This document shows positions 7,076 to 12,831 of a DNA stretch of 23,744 nucleotides, one piece after another (positions within the stretch are counted from its first letter, which is position 1; each line of letters starts with the position of its first letter). The notes under the pieces were generated by a model that ran no database searches, was not told the origin of the DNA, and was given only the letters and a program-made list of their open reading frames with translations. The translations under genes were made by a program, and so were the position numbers. The DNA is from a virus, in the IMG/VR virus record IMGVR_UViG_3300021093_000364, positions 1 to 23,744 of that record; one strand, 5' to 3'.

Positions 7076-7095
7076 GTTCTTTTTTATCTATTTAG

Positions 7096-7479
7096 TTATG
7101 GTTTCTTCAAGAATCTTGCATAAGGAATAGAACGAAGATATTCAATCTCATTATTTTTTATGATATGTAATGGTCCAGCGACTTCTTGCCATGTATAATT
7201 TCTTACAGTTCCCCAGTGAAAATTTAATCCTCTAAATCCCCACCTTTGAATATCAATACATGCAATCAATGGATGAACATCAAAAGTAATACCTGGTGTT
7301 TTTGCAAGATATATGAAAGTATAATATTTACCGACCTCTGGTATAAATTCAGTTTCTCTAAAGATACTAAGAATTTCCATCATGATTGAATCTGGATCAC
7401 TAATTCCCTTTATTCTTCTTTTGAGTTGAGTTACTCTAGACGAAGAAGATCTAATATCTTTACCGAAACCTTCTGCCAT
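7096..7479 (-). CDS. Conserved phage protein of unknown function in the tail/head block
   Basis: This 127-aa soluble protein starts at the base where gp4 stops (TAATG, one shared base), so the two are translationally coupled. After a basic N-terminal region (QLKRRIKG, residues 18-25) it has a beta-rich part with KYYTFIYLAKTPGITFD-like sequence at about 52-68, then an HPLIACIDI strand and a GFRGLNFHWG motif. The last resembles small beta-barrel modules seen in many marine phage proteins. It has no signal peptide, no membrane segment and no catalytic pattern that I recognise. The setting between gp4 and gp48 suggests a virion or assembly role, but that is inference only. Confidence 0.6.
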   Translation of the reverse strand: MAEGFGKDIRSSSSRVTQLKRRIKGISDPDSIMMEILSIFRETEFIPEVGKYYTFIYLAKTPGITFDVHPLIACIDIQRWGFRGLNFHWGTVRNYTWQEVAGPLHIIKNNEIEYLRSIPYARFLKKP

Positions 7480-7931
7480 TACCTGATACCTAATTCCGAT
7501 TCGGTTATCACGCGAAAACCTATCATGTGGTCGTCACACCATTCTTGAATTGATTTCCATTTTGCTTGATTCACCATATAAGTTTTCATCTCATTTAAAT
7601 ATGTTTGCTTTTTTTTATTTCCCTTCACTGGAGGTATAGTTTGTTTTTTTGGTTTTATTTCTATGATATATTTCCTCACTTTATTGTCATTTTCTAAAAC
7701 TTCAATAATGAAATCTGGAAAATATCTACAAACCTTATTTTTAACTGGATTAAAATAAGGAACACAAAATTCTTCTGAACCATATCTTAATACGTTTGGT
7801 GTTCTATCACACCATCTCATAAACTTTAATTCCCAAGAACTTCTATAAACGATATTTCGTGGATTTCCAATATATTTTTCTGGATTTTGTGGATGAAAAA
7901 ATCCCTGATGATATTTTGAATCACGCGGCAT
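7479..7931 (-). CDS. 4: gp4-like head completion protein (PD-(D/E)XK fold)
   Basis: This 150-aa protein matches T4 gp4 (gp50): NPEKYIGNPRNIVYRSSWE, then GSEEFCVPY, then a YFPDF aspartate (Asp73), then the EIKPKKQT motif with Glu91 and Lys93. This is the PD-(D/E)XK nuclease-like core of the family. gp4 completes filled heads before tail joining. I set the start at 7931, not at the longer ATG at 7970, because a strong GGAGG lies just upstream on the minus strand and the shortened N-terminus matches the family. A perfect late promoter TATAAATA lies 42 nt upstream on the minus strand. Confidence 0.85.
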   Translation of the reverse strand: MPRDSKYHQGFFHPQNPEKYIGNPRNIVYRSSWELKFMRWCDRTPNVLRYGSEEFCVPYFNPVKNKVCRYFPDFIIEVLENDNKVRKYIIEIKPKKQTIPPVKGNKKKQTYLNEMKTYMVNQAKWKSIQEWCDDHMIGFRVITESELGIR

Positions 7932-7973
7932 TTTTTCCTCCCATATCTTTACTACATAATATATAAGCAAAAA

Positions 7974-7981
7974 TATTTATA
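7974..7981 (-). promoter_or_regulatory. T4-type late promoter for gp4 (minus strand)
   Basis: Plus-strand TATTTATA reads TATAAATA on the minus strand, a perfect late consensus. It lies 42 nt before the gp4 ATG and only 5 nt from the divergent gp54 start, so it defines the divergence point between the leftward and rightward tail blocks. Confidence 0.7.
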
Positions 7982-7986
7982 GATAC

Positions 7987-8655
7987 ATGGCTGCACCTGC
8001 ACCATTAACAAAAACGGTATCAGATTTAAAAGCGTCTATTCTTAGACCAGCATTAACTTCTAATTTTCAATGTTGGTTTCAACCACCATCAGAAGTTAAT
8101 GATTGGTTGTCGCAAAGAAAAGATGCGGGTCTTGGTAACTATTCCTCATCTCAAGATGATCTAATTTCCTTATCATGCTCTGAGGCAACGTTGCCAGGTT
8201 CATCTTTAGCAACTCATGAAATTAATAATGACTATAGTGGTGTAACAGAAAGACATGTATATAGAAGACAATATGATGATAGAGCTTCATTTACTTTCTA
8301 TGTTGATAGTAATTATGAAATACTCTACTTTTTTGAAAATTGGATCGCATACATTGTAAATGAACAAAGAACTGATTCAAATGCGTTTGGTCCACGGATA
8401 GATCAACGCAATTTTTCATATAGAGTTAATTTTCCAAAAAATTATCAACAAATAATTTATATTACTAAATTTGAGAAAGATTATACAGGAAAATCTTTAG
8501 TGTATAATTTTATTCAAGCATATCCAATCAGCATTGATTCTATGCCTGTATCATATGATTCATCTCAATTGCTAAAATGCACTGTGTCATTTACTTATTC
8601 TAGGTATATTATCAATTCTAAAACTATACCAACTTCAACATCTCCAGTCGCTTAA
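7987..8655 (+). CDS. 54: gp54-like baseplate tail tube initiator (tube-like fold)
   Basis: This 222-aa protein has the tail-tube-related pattern of cyanophage gp54. It has a QCWFQPPSE segment near residue 28, LSCSEATLPGSSLATHEI at about 61-78, and VTERHVYRRQYDD, a loop typical of gp19/gp54/gp48 tube proteins. It then has FTFYVDSNYEILYFFENWI at about 100-118 and a CTVSFTYSRYI strand near the end. It is shorter than T4 gp54 (320 aa). gp54 sits on gp48 and nucleates tube polymerisation, and the neighbouring gp48 and gp53 fit that role. The paralogous tail-tube protein gp19 is the alternative. The ATG has no Shine-Dalgarno and no obvious plus-strand promoter close by. Confidence 0.68.
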   Translation: MAAPAPLTKTVSDLKASILRPALTSNFQCWFQPPSEVNDWLSQRKDAGLGNYSSSQDDLISLSCSEATLPGSSLATHEINNDYSGVTERHVYRRQYDDRASFTFYVDSNYEILYFFENWIAYIVNEQRTDSNAFGPRIDQRNFSYRVNFPKNYQQIIYITKFEKDYTGKSLVYNFIQAYPISIDSMPVSYDSSQLLKCTVSFTYSRYIINSKTIPTSTSPVA

Positions 8656-8689
8656 TAAATAATCACACTGAAACTTTCTATAGGGATAT

Positions 8690-8754
8690 TATAAATATTA
8701 ATGCCTGAACTGGTGGTTCTTTTCAGGAAGAATGGGAGCAGAAATGCTCCTTTC
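8690..8754 (+). ncRNA. Putative short late transcript: promoter, two hairpins and terminator in the gp54-gp26 gap
   Basis: A perfect late promoter TATAAATA (8690-8697) would start transcription near 8703-8704. That is exactly where a stem CCTGAA (8704-8709) / TTCAGG (8722-8727) begins. A second hairpin follows, GGAGCA-GAAA-TGCTCC (8735-8750), a GNRA-loop terminator with a short T-run. The predicted product is about 50 nt with no reading frame. It may be only a leader/terminator pair rather than a functional RNA. Confidence 0.35.
8735..8754 (+). terminator. GAAA-loop intrinsic terminator downstream of gp54
   Basis: GGAGCA (8735-8740) pairs perfectly with TGCTCC (8745-8750) around a GAAA tetraloop, followed by TTTC. 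It lies 80 nt after the gp54 stop and 84 nt before gp26. The T-run is short, so efficiency may be modest. Confidence 0.6.
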
Positions 8755-8799
8755 AAAGAAAAAGAAATATTGATACTTCTTTAAAGGTTAAAATAACTT

Positions 8800-8807
8800 G
8801 ATAAATA
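8800..8807 (+). promoter_or_regulatory. Probable late promoter for gp26 (GATAAATA)
   Basis: GATAAATA is one base from the T4 late consensus and lies 30 nt before the gp26 ATG, downstream of a terminator. It would therefore give gp26 its own late transcript. Confidence 0.55.
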
Positions 8808-8837
8808 ACTTAAACATTAATTATCTGAGATTTTAAA

Positions 8838-9557
8838 ATGCCTTTGCCTCGAATTTCTACGCCGACATATGAGTTGGAACTTCCATCTACTGGAGAAGCA
8901 ATTCAATATAGACCATTTTTAGTTAAAGAAGAAAAACTTTTAGTATTAGCACTTGAAAGTGAAAATACAAAAGAGATTACAACAGCAATCAAAAATGTAA
9001 TTAAATCTTGTATTCATACGAAAGGAATCAAAGTAGAATCTCTTCCAACATTTGATATTGAGTATCTCTTTTTAAACATTAGAGGTAAATCTGTTGGAGA
9101 AGAAATTGAAGTTAATATCATCTGTCCTGATGATGGAGATACTTTTGTTCCTGTGAAGATTAATATTGATGACATTAAAGTTCAAAAGCAAGAAGAACAT
9201 ACAAACAAAATTAAGGTTGATGATTCAATCGTAATGGAAATGAAGTATCCATCTCTTGATCAATTCATTAAGAGTAATTTTGATTTTAGTTCTGACACTT
9301 CTATGGATCAATCATTTGATCTTGTTGCTGCATGTATTGATAAAATTTATAATGAAGAGGAAGTTTGGACTGCATCTGATTGCACCAAGAAAGAACTTGT
9401 AGATTTCCTTGAGCAAATGAATTCATCTCAGTTCAAAGAAATTGAGAAGTTTTTTGAGACGATGCCAAAACTATCTCATGAAGTTAAAGTTAAAAATCCA
9501 AAAACTGAAGTTGAAAGTACGGTAGTACTGGAGGGACTCTCAAGTTTTTTCGCATAG
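8838..9557 (+). CDS. 26: gp26-like baseplate hub protein (T4 baseplate family)
   Basis: This 239-aa protein has the pattern of the T4 gp26 / 'T4 bacteriophage base plate protein' family: an N-terminal PRISTPTYELELPSTG-like opening at about 4-19, then the YRPFLVKEEKLLVLALES segment at about 24-41, then IEYLFLNIRGKSVGE. A mid-domain follows with one Cys (ICPDDG), and the C-terminal half is rich in acidic helix. T4 gp26 (208 aa) helps assemble the hub. The frame ends EGLSSFF-Ala-stop. The final codons include a T-run that is a classic slippery heptamer, and a second open frame lies directly downstream in the -1 phase. A minor longer product of 298 aa is therefore expected. Confidence 0.8.
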   Translation: MPLPRISTPTYELELPSTGEAIQYRPFLVKEEKLLVLALESENTKEITTAIKNVIKSCIHTKGIKVESLPTFDIEYLFLNIRGKSVGEEIEVNIICPDDGDTFVPVKINIDDIKVQKQEEHTNKIKVDDSIVMEMKYPSLDQFIKSNFDFSSDTSMDQSFDLVAACIDKIYNEEEVWTASDCTKKELVDFLEQMNSSQFKEIEKFFETMPKLSHEVKVKNPKTEVESTVVLEGLSSFFA

Positions 9558-9575
9558 CACTGGTCCACATGGACC
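9545..9575 (+). promoter_or_regulatory. Candidate programmed -1 ribosomal frameshift signal (slippery site plus hairpin)
   Basis: The heptamer T-TTT-TTC (9545-9551) is in phase with the gp26 frame. Ten nt later comes the perfect hairpin GGTCC-ACAT-GGACC (9562-9575). The zero-frame stop TAG (9555-9557) lies between them. The -1 frame is open from 9515 (after a TGA at 9512-9514) to 9733, so the two frames overlap only in the 43 nt that hold the heptamer. A slip would give ...FF-RIALVH-MDLE... and a 298-aa fusion. Confidence 0.65.
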
Positions 9576-9733
9576 TTGAGAGTTACTTTAAACTTAATTT
9601 CTCCTTGATGCAGTACCATAAATGGTCTTTATATGAAATTGAAGGATTGATACCTTGGGAAAGAGATATCTATGTTGAATTATTGAAATCACACTTAGAA
9701 GAAGAAAAAGCAAAACAACAACAAAATACTTAA
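9569..9733 (+). CDS. Small -1 frame ORF after gp26, likely expressed as a gp26 frameshift extension
   Basis: From the ATG at 9569 this is 54 residues: a mostly helical, charged protein with MDLESYFKLN at the start, an LIPWERDIYVELL segment at about 27-39, and a Lys/Glu/Gln-rich tail. There is no Shine-Dalgarno before the ATG, which sits inside the loop of the GGTCC/GGACC hairpin. Independent initiation is therefore poor and fusion by -1 frameshifting from gp26 is the better reading, adding RIALVH before the Met. This arrangement, a tail protein followed by a short frameshifted helical extension, mirrors tail assembly chaperone pairs in other phages. The ORF stop abuts the convergent GIY-YIG gene with no gap. 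Confidence 0.65.
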   Translation: MDLESYFKLNFSLMQYHKWSLYEIEGLIPWERDIYVELLKSHLEEEKAKQQQNT

Positions 9734-10375
9734 TTAGTTTATTTGTCTTACTAATTTTTCAACTTTTATAATATCTTTACATCTTTTTCTATTTCCTTTA
9801 TAAAAACCGCAAATATTACCTGCACTATATCCATTATTTTTTGCCCATGTAGATAATCCACATAAAATAATTTCGTTTTTGTTTTCAAAAGTAATTTTCC
9901 ACCAATTAGATTTTGGATGATTTTCTCCTTTTCTTGAATCCCTCATTTTTTCTCTAGTTTTTTGTGAGGCAGTTTTGCCGTAATTTGGATTTTTTTCTCC
10001 AATATTTACTAATCTCAATTTTTCTTTGTGTTCTTTTGAAAGAGTTTTGTTTTTGTTCAATTCTCTTAAATTTTCTCTAAATTGTGGAGAGCGAATAGCA
10101 CCACTTGCACCATCACCACCATCAGTTCTGTTATGTAAAATACCAGTTCCCAAGTCCTTTCTACCGAATAAACCAATCATATATTTTTCGTGCTTGAATG
10201 CTTCTTCTTCGGTGAGATTTTGTTTAAGAAATATTATTCTGGACTTATCTTTTGGTGGTTTTATATCATCTTTTTTTCTATTGTAGTACCTTTTGCCCGA
10301 CCCTTTACCTATGTAATAGGGAGTTCCGTCTATCCGCAAATAGGCGTAGGTATAAAATCTATATGGATTTATCAT
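9734..10375 (-). CDS. Free-standing GIY-YIG homing endonuclease with NUMOD3 repeats
   Basis: This 213-aa protein has an N-terminal GIY-YIG domain: FYTYAYLR at 7-14, YYIGKGSGKR at 20-29 with Arg29, the KHEKYMIGLFG helix with catalytic-type Glu63, and Asn82. NUMOD3-type DNA-binding repeats follow (LSKEHKEKLRLVNIG near 112-126, then NPNYGKTASQKTREKMRDSR near 129-148). A C-terminal winged-helix-like segment comes last, with LCGLSTWAKNNGYSAGNICG at about 171-190 and a YKGNRKRCKD basic end. It lies on the opposite strand to both neighbours, which are intact, so it is a free-standing intergenic endonuclease. The leader GAGTAGAACT before the ATG is identical to that of the first GIY-YIG gene, although the proteins are only distantly similar. 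Confidence 0.87.
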   Translation of the reverse strand: MINPYRFYTYAYLRIDGTPYYIGKGSGKRYYNRKKDDIKPPKDKSRIIFLKQNLTEEEAFKHEKYMIGLFGRKDLGTGILHNRTDGGDGASGAIRSPQFRENLRELNKNKTLSKEHKEKLRLVNIGEKNPNYGKTASQKTREKMRDSRKGENHPKSNWWKITFENKNEIILCGLSTWAKNNGYSAGNICGFYKGNRKRCKDIIKVEKLVRQIN

Positions 10376-10403
10376 AGTTCTACTCTTAAACTGACTGCAT
10401 TAG

Positions 10404-10411
10404 TATTTATT
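10404..10411 (-). promoter_or_regulatory. Late promoter for the second GIY-YIG gene (AATAAATA, minus strand)
   Basis: On the minus strand 10411-10404 reads AATAAATA followed by CTAATG, close to the extended T4 late consensus. It is 28 nt before the ATG. The predicted start near 10398 is the second base of the proximal inverted-repeat arm, just as at the first GIY-YIG gene. Confidence 0.6.
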
Positions 10412-10413
10412 CT

Positions 10414-10437
10414 AAAAGGAGGAGATTTCTCTCCCCC
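10414..10437 (-). terminator. GAAA-loop terminator on the minus strand upstream of the second GIY-YIG gene
   Basis: Read leftward, GGGGGAGA (10437-10430) pairs with TCTCCTCC (10425-10418) around a GAAA loop, followed by TTTT (10417-10414). One pair is G.U on the minus strand but A.C on the plus strand, so it is oriented leftward. No minus-strand gene lies upstream to be terminated, which suggests it belongs to the endonuclease module. Confidence 0.7.
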
Positions 10438-10485
10438 CTACCTTACAGATTGCAGTCAGTTAAGGTATTATTATTTATCATTGTC

Positions 10486-10493
10486 AATAAATA
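10486..10493 (+). promoter_or_regulatory. Probable late promoter for the tape-measure/hub operon (AATAAATA)
   Basis: AATAAATA is followed by GTCG and lies 36 nt before ATG 10530. It is the only late-type site I see in the gap before the long rightward tail operon, so it is the best candidate for driving it. Confidence 0.5.
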
Positions 10494-10529
10494 GTCGTAT
10501 AGAAGAAGAGAAACTAAAGCAGCAGCAAA

Positions 10530-12827
10530 ATGGGTCCTGACGAGTTAGATGATTTACTGGAAAGTATAAGAGCGGAGGGTAAAAAAGAATCCGCTCTTGC
10601 TTTGTATGAAGGAACCAGAGAGGAAGATCTTGTTAATGAAGATGTAGACGAAAGAATATTAAGAATACTTGGTCTTGATGAAGTTTTTGATATTGATTAT
10701 GGAACTTATCTAACTCTTCTTCGTGAGAAGTTAGCAGAAGCAAGAATGGTTGATAAGAAAATATCAACTGAAGAGAGTATGCTTCTGACTGATGAATTCA
10801 AAAGAGTAAGAGGAAATGTAGGTAGATTTAGAATTAGAAGAAAGAAAATAACTTCGGAGAACTTAGGAGTAACTGGACCTATCCGAGTATCTACTGAGAA
10901 GTTTTATCTAACTTCAAAAGCAGTTATTCCACAACCAGCAACTCCTGTCACAGAATCTTCTGAAGATGTAAAGAGTATTGAGGAAGCAATTGATAAGATA
11001 CTTAAGAGTTTAACTGACCAAAATAAACTCACGAAGAAAAAAGCAGACGAAGAAAGAAAATCTGACGAACAAAGAAGAAGAACTAAAAGAGAAGCAGATT
11101 TAGAAAAACCAATTCAAAAAGCAGCAGCACTTGTTAAAAAGATAGTTGCTCCATTCCAAAGTATTCTGGATAGAATCATGAGATTCATTCAGTTTACTTT
11201 GCTTGGTTATTTTGTTGATAAGGTTTTGAAATGGTTTGCTGATCCAGAGAATGATAGAAAAATCAAAGTTCTTGGTAGATTCTTAAAGGATTGGTGGCCT
11301 GCATTATTGACTGCATATGGATTATTTGCAACACCTTTTGGATTGTTTGTTCGTAGCACTTTGAAAATGCTGCGAGAATTTATTCCTCAGATGGCAAGAT
11401 TCATTGCTGCTAATCGTTGGTTATCTTTGTATACTGTGGCTGCGATTGGAGCAGCGACAAAGATAAAAGAATCCGAAAGGATGAAACCACTGACAGAAAA
11501 ATCTCAAGAAGATATTAATAAAACACTACAGAGTAAAGAATCTCCTTGGTATCAAAAACTTGGAGCATCTTTTGCTGGACAAAGTTTGAATGCTCCTGGA
11601 GGACCTAAAAATCCAATAGGACTACCTACTCCATCTGCTATGTATAATGGTGGTGGTTTGGTTAAAGGAAACATATTATCTAATAATGGTGGAATAAAAA
11701 GAAGATCATTTTTTGGTGGTGGAGAAGTTGATAGAATCGTAGATGTTAATGATATTGCATTTGATGGTGGTGGTGGAATTGATAATGATAGTGGTTTAAG
11801 AATTACTGGTGCTGGTCCTGATACGCAACTGATTGCAGCACAACCTGGCGAAGTAATGATATCTAAAAAAGCAGTTGATAAGTACGGAGCAAACTTTTTC
11901 CTTGGATTGAATAAGAGAGCAGGTGGAACTAATATTCCTAGAATGGTTAACAATATTCAACTTGCTCAAGGTGGAGGAAGAGTTAAAGGAAATATTAGCG
12001 GATTCCAGGACGGTGGAATGGTTGGTGGATTTGGTAATTTATTGAATAAATTAGGATCCATGGGACTTCCTGGAACTGGTAGCGTTATAGCACCTAGAGG
12101 AAGTCAAATGGGATTCCAGAATAAACTTCTAGGTATTCCTCTGAACAGAACAGTAATAAATCAGCAAGCGGGACAAAGACTTTCTCCAAAAGCAATACAA
12201 AGGTATAATCAAAGTCCTTCTGCTCCAAGTGTAATAAAACCTTGGAGTCCTTATGATTCAACTCAAGTTAGTTTTCCTAAGAGTTCTTCTAGACCACAAA
12301 GTAGTGATGGTTTGAATCTTAATTTCAAACAGAATGTACAAACGATACAAGGTGCTGCTCAAACACAAGAAAAAATGATGCGTGAAATGGGTGTCCAACC
12401 TTCTGGGTATGTTAATCTTCGTGGACAACCAATCAATCTTGGACCACAATCAAAACTATTGGACTACAATCAAAACTATCTGCACCAATCAATCTCTGCA
12501 CCAATCAATCTTGGACTACAAAGAGGTAACTTAAGAAATGCTATTAAATTAGCATACACCCCAACCGAAACAGATAGAGACGAGTTATATCAAAATAGAA
12601 TCAATCCTATCAATCTTGGACCACAATCAAAACTATCTGCACCAGGAACACCTGTCATCAGTAGTAAAACACAGATGATTGTCCTTCCTCCAACTACCTC
12701 TGTTGCACCAAAACCACAAACACCAACGATCTCTGGCACTCAAATACCAGAGTTTAGTATCGTTGCAAATACTGGTCATAGATCTATGATTTCTGATGCT
12801 CTTGGTATCGCGGATCTTGTAGGATAA
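10530..12827 (+). CDS. Large tail structural protein, tape-measure/hub-like
   Basis: This 765-aa protein has an acidic N-terminus, then a charged coiled-coil-like stretch rich in Lys, Glu and Arg (about 160-195). Next is an amphipathic/hydrophobic segment with SILDRIMRFIQFTLLGYF (211-228) and further hydrophobic helices to about 310. A glycine-rich part with a GPDTQLIAAQPGEVMISKKA element at about 429-448 follows, a pattern common near the end of phage tape-measure and tail proteins. The C-terminal third is low-complexity Pro/Gln/Ser sequence with internal repeats (NLGPQSKL). It is followed 4 bp later by a larger protein with a related hydrophobic segment. The T4 counterpart could be gp29 (tape measure), but I cannot prove homology by eye. 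There is no strong Shine-Dalgarno. Confidence 0.55.
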   Translation: MGPDELDDLLESIRAEGKKESALALYEGTREEDLVNEDVDERILRILGLDEVFDIDYGTYLTLLREKLAEARMVDKKISTEESMLLTDEFKRVRGNVGRFRIRRKKITSENLGVTGPIRVSTEKFYLTSKAVIPQPATPVTESSEDVKSIEEAIDKILKSLTDQNKLTKKKADEERKSDEQRRRTKREADLEKPIQKAAALVKKIVAPFQSILDRIMRFIQFTLLGYFVDKVLKWFADPENDRKIKVLGRFLKDWWPALLTAYGLFATPFGLFVRSTLKMLREFIPQMARFIAANRWLSLYTVAAIGAATKIKESERMKPLTEKSQEDINKTLQSKESPWYQKLGASFAGQSLNAPGGPKNPIGLPTPSAMYNGGGLVKGNILSNNGGIKRRSFFGGGEVDRIVDVNDIAFDGGGGIDNDSGLRITGAGPDTQLIAAQPGEVMISKKAVDKYGANFFLGLNKRAGGTNIPRMVNNIQLAQGGGRVKGNISGFQDGGMVGGFGNLLNKLGSMGLPGTGSVIAPRGSQMGFQNKLLGIPLNRTVINQQAGQRLSPKAIQRYNQSPSAPSVIKPWSPYDSTQVSFPKSSSRPQSSDGLNLNFKQNVQTIQGAAQTQEKMMREMGVQPSGYVNLRGQPINLGPQSKLLDYNQNYLHQSISAPINLGLQRGNLRNAIKLAYTPTETDRDELYQNRINPINLGPQSKLSAPGTPVISSKTQMIVLPPTTSVAPKPQTPTISGTQIPEFSIVANTGHRSMISDALGIADLVG
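12429..12643 (+). repeat. Degenerate direct repeats inside the 765-aa tail gene
   Basis: The block ATCAATCTTGGACCACAATC followed by AAAACTAT and CTGCACCA occurs near 12432-12460 and again at 12609-12643. Partial copies of GGACTACAATCAAAACTATC and CTGCACCAATCAATC lie between. In protein these encode PINLGPQSKL and similar peptides. The pattern suggests recent local duplication within a low-complexity C-terminus. Confidence 0.65.
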
Positions 12828-12831
12828 TACT

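Larger units (their letters stand above)
10385..10464 (-). repeat. Inverted repeat flanking terminator and late promoter upstream of the second GIY-YIG gene
   Basis: AACTGACTGCA (10389-10399) is the exact reverse complement of TGCAGTCAGTT (10451-10461), with 51 nt between. Allowing one bulged A, the arms extend to CTTA/TAAG (10385-10388 and 10461-10464). In the endonuclease's own direction the order is arm, terminator, late promoter, arm, leader, ATG. This matches the structure at 4294-4379 but with different arm sequences. Confidence 0.83.

Noticed and set aside
8654-8661. AATAAATA over the gp54 stop codon as another late promoter
   Set aside because: TAA stop codons followed by AT-rich sequence often create this match, and a perfect TATAAATA lies 30 bp downstream.
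8701-8784. A 27-codon ORF (MPELVVLF...) in the gp54-gp26 gap
   Set aside because: The predicted late start is at or after its ATG, there is no ribosome-binding site, and its middle is a perfect terminator-like hairpin.
9558-10529. Second GIY-YIG region considered as an intron in gp26 or the next tail gene
   Set aside because: The endonuclease is on the opposite strand and both neighbouring frames are complete without it.
10190-10540. Plus-strand open frame of 116 codons across the second GIY-YIG gene and its leader
   Set aside because: It is antisense to a clear endonuclease and its terminator/promoter module, and its translation has no protein-like pattern.
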